Source: Arthrobacter jiangjiafuii (GTDB lineage: Bacteria > Actinomycetota > Actinomycetes > Actinomycetales > Micrococcaceae). Taken from it: a DNA stretch of 64,000 bases. The notes beneath the pieces were generated by a model. That model made no database searches. It was not told the DNA's origin and worked only from the letters and a program-made list of their open reading frames with translations. Location of the stretch: the NCBI RefSeq assembly GCF_018622995.1, contig NZ_CP076022.1, positions 682,001 to 746,000 of the forward strand. The letters are read 5' to 3'. This document shows, piece by piece, positions 34,611 to 43,949 of the stretch. Made by a program: the position numbers and the translations under genes. The first letter of the stretch is position 1; each line of letters starts with the position of its first letter.

Positions 34611-35810
34611 TCAGTGCACGGGGGTCCAGATGCTCGCCTTGCCGGCGCTGCGGGCGACCGCGCCGAGGACTTCCTGGACCTGGAGACCGTCAGCGAACGA
34701 CGGCGTGGGCTGGGTTCCGGCGGCGATCGCGTCCACCAGGTCCTTCATCTGGTGGACGAATCCATGCTCGTAGCCCAGCGAGTGGCCCGCGGGCCACCAG
34801 GCCGACAGATAGGGATGCTCCGGTTCGGTCACCATGATCCGGGTAAAGCCCTGCCGGTCCGGGAGGGCGGCTGCGTCGTAGTACTCCAAAAAGTTCAGGT
34901 CCTCCAGATCAAAGCGGACCGCCCCCAGGCTGCCGGACACCTCCAACTGCAGGGCGTTTTTGCGCCCGGTGGCCATCCGGCTGGCCTCGAACGAGCCCAA
35001 CACCCCGTCCGCGAACCGCCCGGTGAACAGGGCGACGTCGTCCACCGTCACCGGAGCCAGGACCTCGCTGCCGCCGCCGGCCGCGCCCAGCCCGGCGCCG
35101 CCGCCCGCGCCGTCCGTTGCTTCCGCCGGAAGCGGGCGGTTCGGCACCAGGGTGTCCAGGGTGCCGCTGACTTCCGTCAGGTCCTGGCCGGTGATGAACT
35201 GCGCCAGATCAATGGCATGGGCCGCCAGGTCGCCGAGCGCACCGGACCCCGCGTGCTCCTGCTGCAGCCGCCAGGTCAGCGGGGCATCGGCGTCCACCAG
35301 CCAGTCCTGCAGGTACCGGGCGCGGACCTGGCGCACGGTACCGATCGCGCCGGAGGCCACCAGGTTCCGGGCATGGCTGGTGGCCGGCAGCCGGCGGTAG
35401 GTGAAGCCCACCATCGCCTTGGCGCCGCGGGCAGCCGCCCGGCCGGCGGCGTCGGCCATGGCCCGCGCCTCCTCCACCGTGTTTGCCAGCGGCTTCTCGC
35501 AGAGCACATGCTTGCCGGCTTCCAGAGCGGCGATGGCGATCTCGGCGTGGGAGTTGCCCGGGGTGACAATGTCGACGAGGTCGATATCGTCCCGGGCCAC
35601 CGCTTCCCGCCAGTCCGTGACCGTTTCAGCCCAGCCCCACTGCCGGGCCGCGTCTTCGGTGCGGCCCCGGTCGCGGCCGGCGAGCAGCGCCAGCTCCGGC
35701 CGGAGCGGCAGATCGAAGAACCGCGGGGCCACCCGCCAGGCCTGGGAATGGGCGGCACCCATGAAGCCGTGGCCCACCATGGCCACCCTGAGCGGCTTGT
35801 CCGCGTTCAT
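34611..35810 (-). CDS. Gfo/Idh/MocA-family NAD(P)-dependent sugar dehydrogenase
   Basis: A 399-residue oxidoreductase with an N-terminal Rossmann fold (RVAMVGHGFMGAAHSQAW, residues about 8-25), the family signature EKPLANT near 103 and a C-terminal beta-sheet domain. The C-terminal part has an Ala/Gly-rich insert near 225-245 (DGAGGGAGLGAAGGG) that most relatives lack. The catalytic-region motif GDLAAHAIDLAQFI is near 195. It probably oxidises a sugar or cyclitol imported by the adjacent ABC system. Inositol, glucose, levoglucosan or disaccharide substrates are all known for this family and cannot be separated here. Confidence 0.85.
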   Translation of the reverse strand: MNADKPLRVAMVGHGFMGAAHSQAWRVAPRFFDLPLRPELALLAGRDRGRTEDAARQWGWAETVTDWREAVARDDIDLVDIVTPGNSHAEIAIAALEAGKHVLCEKPLANTVEEARAMADAAGRAAARGAKAMVGFTYRRLPATSHARNLVASGAIGTVRQVRARYLQDWLVDADAPLTWRLQQEHAGSGALGDLAAHAIDLAQFITGQDLTEVSGTLDTLVPNRPLPAEATDGAGGGAGLGAAGGGSEVLAPVTVDDVALFTGRFADGVLGSFEASRMATGRKNALQLEVSGSLGAVRFDLEDLNFLEYYDAAALPDRQGFTRIMVTEPEHPYLSAWWPAGHSLGYEHGFVHQMKDLVDAIAAGTQPTPSFADGLQVQEVLGAVARSAGKASIWTPVH

Positions 35811-35864
35811 GTTGTTCTCCTTTTGGGGACGGAGCTGAAGGGCTCGACGGCGTTGGACAGGAAC

Positions 35865-36911
35865 CTAGGACTCGAACGCGGTGGGCAGGAACTGCTCCAC
35901 GTTCTCGCTGGTGACCACGGGGGCATTCAGCACCACCCGGTTGGGCACTTCAATCTCCACCAGGTCGCTCATCGCCTTGTCCTGGACGAGCAGGCGGGCC
36001 AACCGGATCCCGTCGGCCGCCTGGGTGTGCGGATAAATGATTGTTGCCTGGAGGACCCCTTCGCCGGACTGGATCTCGCGCATGGCGTTGGCCGATCCGG
36101 CGCCGCCGACCATGATGAACTCGTCGCGGCCGGCCGCATCGATGGCCGCGAGCACGCCGATGCCCTGGTCGTCGTCGTGGTTCCACAGCGCGTCGATTTC
36201 CGGCGCTGCGGAGAGCAGCTGGGAGGCGGCGGCTTCTCCGCCCTGGACGGTGAAGTCGGCGGCAACCCGGTTGGTGACGTCCAGCCCACAGGATTCCAGG
36301 GCGTCCTTGAATCCCTGGCTGCGGTCCTGGGTCAGCGGCAGCGAGTCGATGCCGGCGACCTCGGCCACCACGGCGTCGGGCTGGTCGCCGACCTGCTCGC
36401 AGACATAGGTTCCGGCACTGACGCCCATGCCGTAGTTGTCGCCGAGCACGGTGGTCCGGGCGGCAAACGGGCTGGAAAATTCCCGGTCCACATTGACCAC
36501 CGGGATGCCGGCCTCCATGGCGCGGGTGGCGACGTCGGTGAGCGCCGCGCCGTCGGTGGGCAGCAGCACGATCGCGTCCACGCGGTCATTAATGAACTGT
36601 TCCACCTGGCTGATCTGCAGGTTGGCGTCATTGGTGCCCTCGGCCACCCGCAGGTCGATGTCCGGATATTTCTCCGCCTCGGCCAAGGCGGCGGAGTTGA
36701 TCGCACCCAGCCAGCCGTGGTCTGCGGCGGGGCCGGAGAAGCCGATGACGACGGTGTCTCCCTCGGACTGGTTGCCCTCCACCGAGTTGTTGGTCGGTTC
36801 ACTGCTGGAATCCTCGCCGCTGGAACAGGCGGTGAGGACGAGTCCGCCAGCGGCTATGAACGCCGCGGTGGTCAGAAGCCGCTTCCGGGCGGATGCGCGT
36901 GCTGTCTGCAT
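35865..36911 (-). CDS. Sugar-binding lipoprotein, RbsB type
   Basis: The 348-residue periplasmic-type binding protein (Peripla_BP_4) starts at ATG 36911, which has GGAGGAG just upstream. It has a lipoprotein signal (lipobox LTAC, Cys29) and a Ser/Glu/Asn-rich linker. Its core begins TVVIGFSGPAADHGWLGAIN and contains DRVDAIVLLPTDGAALTDV and ALWNHDDDQGIGVLAAID, as in ribose/galactose binders. It is divergent from the cognate ATPase and permease genes (37073-39663), an unusual split of the importer over two operons sharing one control region. Confidence 0.88.
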   Translation of the reverse strand: MQTARASARKRLLTTAAFIAAGGLVLTACSSGEDSSSEPTNNSVEGNQSEGDTVVIGFSGPAADHGWLGAINSAALAEAEKYPDIDLRVAEGTNDANLQISQVEQFINDRVDAIVLLPTDGAALTDVATRAMEAGIPVVNVDREFSSPFAARTTVLGDNYGMGVSAGTYVCEQVGDQPDAVVAEVAGIDSLPLTQDRSQGFKDALESCGLDVTNRVAADFTVQGGEAAASQLLSAAPEIDALWNHDDDQGIGVLAAIDAAGRDEFIMVGGAGSANAMREIQSGEGVLQATIIYPHTQAADGIRLARLLVQDKAMSDLVEIEVPNRVVLNAPVVTSENVEQFLPTAFES

Positions 36912-36986
36912 GGTTTTCTCCTCCGTAGGTGGTAACTGCGCTGCCAAAAGAAGCAGCCGGGAACCCCTCCGCACCCCGCACCTCTT

Positions 36987-37002
36987 CGTGACACGCGTCA
37001 CA
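36987..37002. promoter_or_regulatory. CRP/GlxR-like site in the divergent control region
   Basis: CGTGACACGCGTCACA matches TGTGA-N6-TCACA at 9 of 10 half-site bases. It lies between the divergent sugar-binding protein and importer ATPase genes. A perfect half-site version occurs at 57839-57854. Control by a cAMP-responsive CRP/GlxR protein is inferred. Confidence 0.5.
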
Positions 37003-37072
37003 GTAACAGAAGTCCGGCGAAAAATCGCCAACATACTACTGATGATCGACGTAAGTGTGTAAGCTCCGTCGC

Positions 37073-38605
37073 ATGGAAGCATCCCCAGCCGGATCCGGAC
37101 CTGCGGCACCCCTGCTTGAAGTACGCCACCTGAGCAAAAGCTTCGCCGGTGTGCGGGCCCTGAAAGACGTGAACCTGGCCGTGCTGCCGGGCGAGGTGCA
37201 CTGCGTGCTGGGCCAGAACGGTGCCGGAAAATCCACCCTGATCAAGGCCCTCTCCGGGGTCCACCGCCCCGACGGCGGCGAGATCCTGTGGAACGGCGAG
37301 CCCGTTGAACTGTCCGGGCCCATGGCCGCGCTGGACCTGGGCATCGCCACGATGTACCAGGAACTGGACGTGGTGGACGGGCTCAACGTCGCGGAGAACA
37401 TTTTCCTGGGACATGAGGATGCCCGCGCCGGTGTTCTGCGGGTCAAGGATGCGCGGCGCCGTGCCCGCGAACTGCTGACCCGGCTCGGGCACGCGGATCT
37501 CTCGCCGACGGCGGAGGTGGGATCGCTGTCCGCCGCCAACAAACAAATTGTCAGCCTGGCCCGGGCGCTGTCCCGCAACGCGCGGCTGATCATCATGGAC
37601 GAGCCCAGCGCCATCCTGGACTCCGGTGAGGTGGCCAACCTGTTCCGGGTCATCCGGGAACTCACGGCCCAGGACATTGCGGTGGTCTATATCTCGCACC
37701 GGCTCGAGGAGATCCGGCAGATCGGCAGCAGCATCTCCGTGATCAAGGACGGGTACAGCACCGCCTCGTCGCTGCCGGTGGCGGCGACCACCCGCGAGGA
37801 ACTGGTCCGGCTGATGACCGGACGGGACGTCGCCAATGTGTTTCCGGCCCGGGCTCCGGTGCCGGCCGAAGCGCCGGTGGTGCTTCAGGTGCAGGGGCTG
37901 GGCCTGGCCGGGTCCTTCCGGGACGTAAGTTTCAGCGTCCGCGCCGGCGAGGTCTTCGGCCTGGCCGGGCTGGTGGGCTCGGGCCGCTCGGAGATCCTGG
38001 AAACCGTGTTCGGCGCCCGGAAGGCGACGGCGGGAACGGTCACGGTCACGGGCAAGGAGCTGCGCCCCGGCTCGGTTCCGGCCTCCATCTCGGCCGGCAT
38101 CGGCCTGTCGCCGGAGGAGCGCAAGAGCCAGGGACTGCTGCTGGAGGAGCCCATCTTCGTGAACGCCACGCTCTCCACCTTTGCCCGGTTCGCCCGGCGC
38201 GGGCTGTTGAACGAGCGGCGGGAAAAGGCTGCCGCCCGGGAACAGCTCACCGCGCTGCAGGTGGATCCGCAGGATCCGGACCGGCCGGCCCGCACGCTCT
38301 CCGGCGGCAACCAGCAGAAGGTGCTGCTGGGCCGCTGGCTCATCCACGGCACCCGGGTGCTGCTGCTGGATGAACCCACCCGCGGCGTGGATGTGGGGGC
38401 CAAGACCGAGATCTACGCCCTGATCCGCGCGCTGGCCGCCAACGGCGTCGCCGTCGTCGTGGTCTCCAGCGAAATCGAGGAGGTCATCGGTCTGGCGGAC
38501 CGGGTCCTGGTGCTCGACGCCGGCCAGGTCCTGGCCATCCGCAACGCCGAAGACATCGACGAGCACGCCGTGCTTGATCTTGTGTTGAAAGGAAGTGCGC
38601 AGTGA
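37073..38605 (+). CDS. Sugar ABC importer ATPase, RbsA type (two nucleotide-binding domains)
   Basis: A 510-residue tandem-domain ATPase. The first domain has Walker A GQNGAGKST near 44-52 and a degenerate signature LSAANKQIVSLA near 148; the second has GLVGSGRSE near 304 and [15 protein letters not shown] near 413, with LLLDEPTRGVDVG. Degeneracy of the first signature is usual in this group. ATG 37073 is used; no ribosome site is visible, so the message may be leaderless or start at GTG 37055. Its stop overlaps the permease start. It acts with the divergent binding protein. Confidence 0.87.
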   Translation: MEASPAGSGPAAPLLEVRHLSKSFAGVRALKDVNLAVLPGEVHCVLGQNGAGKSTLIKALSGVHRPDGGEILWNGEPVELSGPMAALDLGIATMYQELDVVDGLNVAENIFLGHEDARAGVLRVKDARRRARELLTRLGHADLSPTAEVGSLSAANKQIVSLARALSRNARLIIMDEPSAILDSGEVANLFRVIRELTAQDIAVVYISHRLEEIRQIGSSISVIKDGYSTASSLPVAATTREELVRLMTGRDVANVFPARAPVPAEAPVVLQVQGLGLAGSFRDVSFSVRAGEVFGLAGLVGSGRSEILETVFGARKATAGTVTVTGKELRPGSVPASISAGIGLSPEERKSQGLLLEEPIFVNATLSTFARFARRGLLNERREKAAAREQLTALQVDPQDPDRPARTLSGGNQQKVLLGRWLIHGTRVLLLDEPTRGVDVGAKTEIYALIRALAANGVAVVVVSSEIEEVIGLADRVLVLDAGQVLAIRNAEDIDEHAVLDLVLKGSAQ

Positions 38606-39663
38606 GCGACCAGAAGACCACGGCCCTGGAGCAGCCTCCCGGCAGCGGTGCGGCCGACGACGGCGCCGGCCGGTCCCGCGGCAATCCGCTGCGGCAGTTC
38701 CTGAGCGGATCGGCAGGGCGCAATATCGGTCTGATCATCGCCCTGGCGGTGCTGTTTATTGTCGGGGCGGTGACCAGTGGGGAGCGGTTCCTGAACCTGG
38801 ACAATATGCTCACCATCCTGCGGTACGCCTCGATTTTCGGGGTGATCGCGATCGGAGCAACCTTCGTGATTACCGCCGGCGGCATCGACCTCTCGGTGGG
38901 TTCGGTGATGGGCCTGACCACGGTCATGGCCACCCTCACCTCAGTGCAGCTGGCCGCCACGAACAGCAGCTGGCTGCTGATGGTGGCCGTGGCACTGGGG
39001 GTCGGCGTTGCCGCCGGGCTGGTCAACGGGGTGATCATTGCCTACGGAAACGTGGTGGCGTTCATCGCCACGCTCGCGATGCTGGTGGGAGCCCGCGGCC
39101 TGGCCGAACTGATCTCGGGACGCAGCACGCAGATTGTTACCAACCGGGATTTCCTCTCCGTGATGCGCTCGAACGTCCTGGGCGTGCCGCTGCTGATCTG
39201 GATCTTCCTGCTGGTGGCTGCCGCGGGCTGGTTCCTGCTCAACCGCACCACCTTCGGGCGGCGGACGGTGGCGATCGGCGGGAACCGGGAGGCCGCCCGG
39301 CTGGCGGGGATCAAGGTGAAGCGGCACATTGTCTGGCTGTACGTGCTCTCCGGCCTGACCGCCGGCATCGCCGGGATCATGATGATGGGCCGGACCACCG
39401 CGGGGACCTCCACGCACGGTCTGCTGTATGAGCTGGAAGTGATTGCTGCCGTCGTCGTCGGCGGAACGCTGCTGATCGGCGGGCGCGGCACCATCGTGGG
39501 TACCGTCCTGGGCGTGCTGCTGTTCAGCACGCTCATCAACGTCTTCACCCAGAACAACCTGGACACCTCGGTGCAGGCCGTGGCGCGGGGCGCGATCATT
39601 GTGGTGGCCGTGCTGCTGCAGCAGCGGTTCGCCGTGCCCGGCACACGCAAGGCCTCGACCTGA
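38602..39663 (+). CDS. Sugar ABC importer permease, RbsC type
   Basis: A 353-residue permease with about eight to ten helices and a 30-residue Gly/Ala-rich cytoplasmic start. Family marks are [55 protein letters not shown] (EAA-like loop) and GGTLLIGGRGTIVGTVLGV. The start is GTG 38602, overlapping the ATPase stop, with AGGAAG upstream. It forms the membrane channel of the monosaccharide importer. Confidence 0.88.
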   Translation: MSDQKTTALEQPPGSGAADDGAGRSRGNPLRQFLSGSAGRNIGLIIALAVLFIVGAVTSGERFLNLDNMLTILRYASIFGVIAIGATFVITAGGIDLSVGSVMGLTTVMATLTSVQLAATNSSWLLMVAVALGVGVAAGLVNGVIIAYGNVVAFIATLAMLVGARGLAELISGRSTQIVTNRDFLSVMRSNVLGVPLLIWIFLLVAAAGWFLLNRTTFGRRTVAIGGNREAARLAGIKVKRHIVWLYVLSGLTAGIAGIMMMGRTTAGTSTHGLLYELEVIAAVVVGGTLLIGGRGTIVGTVLGVLLFSTLINVFTQNNLDTSVQAVARGAIIVVAVLLQQRFAVPGTRKAST

Positions 39664-39676
39664 GTGCGGATCCCTC

Positions 39677-39700
39677 CGGTCGGCGCCCTAACGCCGACCG
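39677..39700 (+). terminator. Hairpin between permease and ROK regulator genes
   Basis: CGGTCGGCG pairs perfectly with CGCCGACCG around CCCTAA. It lies 14 bases after the permease stop and may terminate the operon or attenuate the following regulator gene. No T-tract is present. Confidence 0.5.
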
Positions 39701-39739
39701 CTGTGCTTGAATTGCCCGGTGATCGATGTAAGGAAGACC

Positions 39740-40912
39740 ATGCCCGCAGTCTCGGGAGCCAGTGACCTGTTCCAGCTGCTGCGCGACGGGCAGCCCCGCA
39801 CCCGCACCGAACTCGCCGACCTGTTCGGCGTCGCCCGCTCCACGGTGGCCCTGCGCGTGGAGGCGCTGATGGAGCTGGGGCTGGTGGCGCCGGTGGACGA
39901 CGCCGTGTCCACCGGCGGGCGGCCGTCGTCACGGTTTGCGCTGCGGACCGAAACCAAGGCGGTGCTCGGCGTGGACATCGGCGCCTCGCACCTGCGCGTG
40001 GGCCTGACCGACCTCTCCGGCGCCCGCCTGGTCGACGCGTCCCGCGACCTGCTGGTGAGCGAGGGCCCGGAGGCGGTGCTGGACACGGTCGCGGAACTGG
40101 GCGCTGAACTGCTGCAGCGGGCCGGCCGGTCCGCCGATGACCTGCTGGCAATCGGGATCGGCGTTCCCGGACCGGTGGAGCACAGCACCGGCCGGCCGAT
40201 CAATCCGCCGATCATGCCGGGCTGGCACGGGTTCGATGTGCCCGGGTACCTGCACGCACGGTTCGGGGTGCCGGTCCTGGTGGACAACGACGTGAACGTG
40301 ATGTCGGTGGGGGAGCGCGAGGCGGCCTGGCCCGACGTCGAGGACCTGATCTTCGTGAAGGTGGCCACCGGCATCGGCGCCGGAATCATCTGCAACGGAG
40401 CACTGCTGCGCGGGGCCGATGGCGTGGCCGGGGATATCGGGCACATCCGGGTGCCGCGCGGCGCGGACATGCTGTGCCGGTGCGGGAACTACGGGTGCCT
40501 CGAGGCGGTCGCTGCCGGGCCTGCGGTGGCCCGGAAGCTGCAGGCCTCCGGGCATGCCGCCGAGGACAGCCTGGGCGTGGTGGCGCTGGTGAACCAGGGC
40601 GACCACGAGGCGCTCCAACTGGTGCGGCAGGCCGGACGGGATGTGGGTGAAGTCCTGTCCGCCTGCCTGAGCATGATGAATCCGGCGGTGATCGTGATCG
40701 GCGGTGCGATGGCGCTGACCGGGGAACACTTTATTGCCGGGGTGCGCGAGGTGATCTATTCGCGGACCATGCCGCTGGCTACGCAGCACCTGCAGATTGT
40801 GCAGTCGGCGTCGGGGCTCGACGCCGGCGTGGTCGGGGCGAGCATGCTGGCCATCCAGCACGCGCTGTCGCCGGAGAGTATCGACGGGATGCTGGCCGGG
40901 GTTTCGCCTTAG
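39740..40912 (+). CDS. ROK-family transcriptional regulator
   Basis: A 390-residue NagC/XylR-type protein starting at ATG 39740 with AAGGAAG upstream. The N-terminal winged helix is TRTELADLFGVARSTVALRV (residues about 20-40). The ROK domain has GVDIGASHLRVGL near 82, the active-site region GDIGHIRV near 235, the zinc motif CRCGNYGCLEA near 248, and IVIGGAM near 327. It follows the importer genes and probably represses the divergent sugar operons, with the sugar as inducer. A shared TGATCGAYGTAAG sequence occurs before its gene and before the ATPase gene. Confidence 0.87.
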   Translation: MPAVSGASDLFQLLRDGQPRTRTELADLFGVARSTVALRVEALMELGLVAPVDDAVSTGGRPSSRFALRTETKAVLGVDIGASHLRVGLTDLSGARLVDASRDLLVSEGPEAVLDTVAELGAELLQRAGRSADDLLAIGIGVPGPVEHSTGRPINPPIMPGWHGFDVPGYLHARFGVPVLVDNDVNVMSVGEREAAWPDVEDLIFVKVATGIGAGIICNGALLRGADGVAGDIGHIRVPRGADMLCRCGNYGCLEAVAAGPAVARKLQASGHAAEDSLGVVALVNQGDHEALQLVRQAGRDVGEVLSACLSMMNPAVIVIGGAMALTGEHFIAGVREVIYSRTMPLATQHLQIVQSASGLDAGVVGASMLAIQHALSPESIDGMLAGVSP

Positions 40913-40926
40913 CCACTACATGCCAA

Positions 40927-41664
40927 TTACGCGGCACCGCCATTGGCGAAGAGGACCTGGCCGTTGATCCAGCGGCCGGGTCCGGCCAGGAAAGCAACGG
41001 CCTCGGCAATGTCCTCCGGAGTGCCGAGCCGCTCCATCGGGTTGAGCTTCGCGATCGCGTCGATCTGTTCCTGCGTTTTGCCGGTGAAGAACAGCGGGGT
41101 GGCGGTGGGGCCCGGCGCGATGGCATTGACGGTGATGTCCCGGCCGCGCAGCTCGCGGGCCAGGATGAGGGTCATGGCCTCCACTGCTCCCTTCGACGCG
41201 GCATAGGCGCCGTAGCCGGGCATCTGCAGCCGGGTCATCGAGGTTGAGAAGTTGATGATCGCCCCGCCCGCGCGCAACTGGCGGGCCGCAAGCTGGTTGA
41301 CCACAAAGGTGCCGCGGACATTGGTCCGCTGGATCCGGTCAAAAATCTCCAGGTCCATTGCCGCAATCGGGGCCAGCGGCATGATGCCGGCGGTGTTGAC
41401 CACCACGTCGATCCCGCCGAATGCCTCGATGGCCGCGGCAAACATCTCCTGCATCTGATCCTCGTCGGCGACATCCCCGCCGAAAACCACCGCTGTTCCA
41501 CCCGCGACGACGACGGCGTCGGCCGTTTCCTGCGCGGCCTGTGCATTGCCGCTGTAGTGGATGAGGACGCGGACACCGTCGTCGGCCAGCCGCAGGGCAG
41601 CGGCCCGGCCGATGCCTCCGGAACCACCGGTGATGATGGCCGAGCGCTGGGACGATGCGGTCAT
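40927..41664 (-). CDS. Short-chain dehydrogenase/reductase
   Basis: A 245-residue SDR starting at ATG 41664 with AGGAGG 6 bases upstream; longer in-frame starts have no support. The cofactor motif is TGGSGGIGRA (residues about 11-20), NTAGIMPL is near 88, the catalytic Ser is in NFSTSM, Tyr and Lys are in YGAYAASKGA near 152-161, and APGPTATPLF follows. Substrate unknown. The gene is alone, convergent with the ROK regulator and divergent from the next gene. Confidence 0.87.
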   Translation of the reverse strand: MTASSQRSAIITGGSGGIGRAAALRLADDGVRVLIHYSGNAQAAQETADAVVVAGGTAVVFGGDVADEDQMQEMFAAAIEAFGGIDVVVNTAGIMPLAPIAAMDLEIFDRIQRTNVRGTFVVNQLAARQLRAGGAIINFSTSMTRLQMPGYGAYAASKGAVEAMTLILARELRGRDITVNAIAPGPTATPLFFTGKTQEQIDAIAKLNPMERLGTPEDIAEAVAFLAGPGRWINGQVLFANGGAA

Positions 41665-41941
41665 GGGAGCCTCCTGGGTGTGGCTGGCGAACCGGCAGTG
41701 ATGTTCCCGGTGGGCCCATTCTGCCCACCGCAGCACAGGCCCGGTAGCGTGCTCCTCAGAAGTGCACAGGCTGACAGGGTCGCAGGCCCTCGTGGCCCCT
41801 GCCCTGGTTGCGGTGGCCGCTGGAATCGCTGCGATTCGGACGGGGCCGGGAACCTGAAAGAATGGAACCCCCGGTCGGCCGCCGTGCCGAGCGGCCCCGG
41901 TCTGCCACACAGTCTCACGCACCGAAACGGAGCTCCACCTT

Positions 41942-42334
41942 ATGTCTTCTGATTCACCCGCCAACCCGTTCGGCATTTCGGCGGAACAGCGCGTCACGGT
42001 CTACGGCGCCCAGGGCCGCCCGGAGATCGCCGCGTTCCTGCCCGCGCACGCATTCCTGGCGGAGCCGGGCGCCAACGTGCCAGCCGACGTCGTCCTGCTG
42101 GTTGTGGGCTCGGCAGCGGATCTGGCGCACGATCTGTCCGGTGCCGCCGCTGCGGTGGAAGCCGGCGGCGTGCTGTGGGTCTGCTATCCCTCCGCAACTG
42201 TCGAGGGTGAGGACCGCGACCTGAACCGCGACACCGTGGCCTCGCTGCTGGCAGCCAACGACTGGGAGCCGCTGGCGGACGTTACTTTGGGCGAAAAGTG
42301 GTCGGCCGTGCGCGGCCAGCCGACCGGGAAATAG
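41942..42334 (+). CDS. DUF3052-like small protein
   Basis: The 130-residue protein resembles the actinobacterial DUF3052 group in the block ADVVLLVVGSAADLAHDLSG, in AVEAGGVLWVCYPS and in the ending LGEKWSAVRG. Function is unknown; the fold looks like a small alpha/beta domain. It is monocistronic, followed at once by a GC-rich hairpin and convergent with a VOC gene. The match is by eye and moderate. Confidence 0.65.
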   Translation: MSSDSPANPFGISAEQRVTVYGAQGRPEIAAFLPAHAFLAEPGANVPADVVLLVVGSAADLAHDLSGAAAAVEAGGVLWVCYPSATVEGEDRDLNRDTVASLLAANDWEPLADVTLGEKWSAVRGQPTGK

Positions 42335-42340
42335 CAGGTT

Positions 42341-42373
42341 CGCGGCGGCCCCGGGGGACCGGGTGCCGCCGCG
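42341..42373. terminator. Hairpin terminator between convergent genes
   Basis: CGCGGCGGC (42341-42349) pairs with GCCGCCGCG (42365-42373) just past the DUF3052-like stop and before the convergent VOC stop. Confidence 0.6.
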
Positions 42374-42377
42374 GAAA

Positions 42378-42905
42378 TCAGCCCTGCTGCTGCGCCGCCC
42401 ACTCGGCAACCCGGCGGGCGCTTTCCTCCTCGGACAGGTCCTCGACCCGGGTGAGCACCGACCAGCGGACGCCGAACGGATCGCGGATGCTGGCGTACCG
42501 GTCCCCGCTGGCGAACGTGGTCACCGGTTCCCGGATCACGGCGCCGGCCGCCTCGGCCCGGGCCACCACGTCGTCGACGTTGGAGCAGTACAGGCCGAGC
42601 GAATAGCAGTCAGCATCGCCCTCCGGTGCCGGAATCAGTCCGTAGTCGGGGGAGGGCTCGCCCAGTTGGAGCCGGCCGTTGCCGAAATCCAGTTCGGCAT
42701 GCGCCACGACGCCGCCCATCTCGGTCACATCGACCACCCGGGCGCCGAAAATGTCCCGGTAGAAGCCGATCGCCTCGCGGGCTCCCGGCACGGCCAAAAA
42801 CGGTGTGACACTGGTGGAACCGTGCGGCACGCCGTTGGTGGTGTAGGTGCCGGTGACGCCGGTGGTGGTCTGGTTTTCCGGGGAAGTGTTCTGTGAAGTA
42901 GTCAT
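42378..42905 (-). CDS. VOC-superfamily PhnB-like protein
   Basis: The 175-residue protein has a 30-residue Thr/Asn-rich N-terminus, then the fold: SVTPFLAVPGAREAIGFYRD, HAELDFGNGRLQLGEPSP, SLGLYCSNVDDVVARAEAAG and RYASIRDPFGVRWSVLT. The C-terminal helix is LSEEESARRVAEWAAQ. Typical of PhnB-like proteins of unknown activity. It is divergent from the AraC regulator at 43007, only about 100 bases away, and may be its target. Confidence 0.82.
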   Translation of the reverse strand: MTTSQNTSPENQTTTGVTGTYTTNGVPHGSTSVTPFLAVPGAREAIGFYRDIFGARVVDVTEMGGVVAHAELDFGNGRLQLGEPSPDYGLIPAPEGDADCYSLGLYCSNVDDVVARAEAAGAVIREPVTTFASGDRYASIRDPFGVRWSVLTRVEDLSEEESARRVAEWAAQQQG

Positions 42906-43006
42906 GACTCCACGCTAGGCAGCCGCTGCACGGCGGGCTTGAAGATTCACGACAATTCATGCACGACAACGCAGCAGGGATTTTCCGGGGCGAAGGGGAG
43001 GCCGGC

Positions 43007-43810
43007 ATGGACGAGCAGTGGCGCGGCACCCTCTATCCCGCCCGGCTGCCCACCTTCCACCGGCTGCCTGCACTGCCGGAGCTGGCGGACCGGATCCGCT
43101 GGGTCTGGATTCCGGAATGGAACCTCGCCCCGGGCCGGGTCTCGCGCCAGGAGCTCCTGCCGTTTCCGGCGCTGAACTTCGTGGTCCAGCCCGACGGCGT
43201 CACTCTGTCCGGCCCGGCGACCCGCCGCGCCCACCGGGACCTGCGGGGGAGCGGCTGGGCCGTGGGTGCGCTGCTGCGCCCGGCCGCCGTGCCCGCCTTC
43301 ACCGCCAATCCCGGGGCCCTGCTCGACACCGAGATCCCGTTCCCGGCTCCGGACCTGCACGCAGCGGTCATTGCTGCGATGTCCGCGGAACCCAACGCAA
43401 AGGACGACGGCGGCCGCCATCGCGCCCAGGCGGCAGCCGCCGTCGTGCGCTGGTTTCGTGACCACCTCCCGCCGCCCGCGCCCGAAGCGGCACTGGCCAA
43501 CCGGCTCGAGGAACTGATCCAGGCCGACACTGCGCTGACCCGCGTGGATCAGGCCGCCGGGCAGCTGGGCGTCTCGGTCCGCACCCTGCAGCGCCTGGCC
43601 CGGCGCTATGTGGGGCTGCCGCCGCTGGCGATGATCCGCCGCTACCGGCTGCAGGAGGCGGCCGAGCGGCTGCGGACCGAGCCTGGACTGGCCATCGCCG
43701 ATATTGCCGCGGAGCTGGGCTACGCCGACCACGCCCACCTGACCGCCGCCTTCCGCGACGTCCTGGGCTTCACCCCCAGCGGCTACCGCCGGTCCTCACA
43801 ACCCGATTAG
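43007..43810 (+). CDS. AraC-family regulator
   Basis: A 267-residue regulator starting at ATG 43007 with AAGGGGAGG upstream. The C-terminal AraC DNA-binding domain has two HTH units: VDQAAGQLGVSVRTLQRLAR near residue 182 and AIADIAAELGYADHAHLTAA near 230, ending DVLGFTPSGYRR. The N-terminal part (PFPALNFVVQPDGVTLSGPA) resembles the DUF6597-type ligand domain. It is divergent from the VOC gene at 42905. Confidence 0.87.
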   Translation: MDEQWRGTLYPARLPTFHRLPALPELADRIRWVWIPEWNLAPGRVSRQELLPFPALNFVVQPDGVTLSGPATRRAHRDLRGSGWAVGALLRPAAVPAFTANPGALLDTEIPFPAPDLHAAVIAAMSAEPNAKDDGGRHRAQAAAAVVRWFRDHLPPPAPEAALANRLEELIQADTALTRVDQAAGQLGVSVRTLQRLARRYVGLPPLAMIRRYRLQEAAERLRTEPGLAIADIAAELGYADHAHLTAAFRDVLGFTPSGYRRSSQPD

Positions 43811-43949
43811 CCCAGACACACGCCGGCGAATAGCGCCAAAAACCCGGCGGAATCAGCCCACAGCGGCAGCATTGCGATTGCATAACTATGTCCAGCACTC
43901 TTGTCGCGGCCCGCCGCGGATGGATATGTTGTCTTCGCCTGCAAATTAG

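Noticed and set aside
34521-36935. An 804-codon plus-strand frame across the oxidoreductase and binding-protein genes
   Set aside because: Shadow of two clear minus-strand genes; no domain or ribosome site.
33545-40912. Levoglucosan or inositol catabolic cluster
   Set aside because: The Gfo/Idh and isomerase-like families fit several sugars. No residue or extra gene here singles out one pathway.
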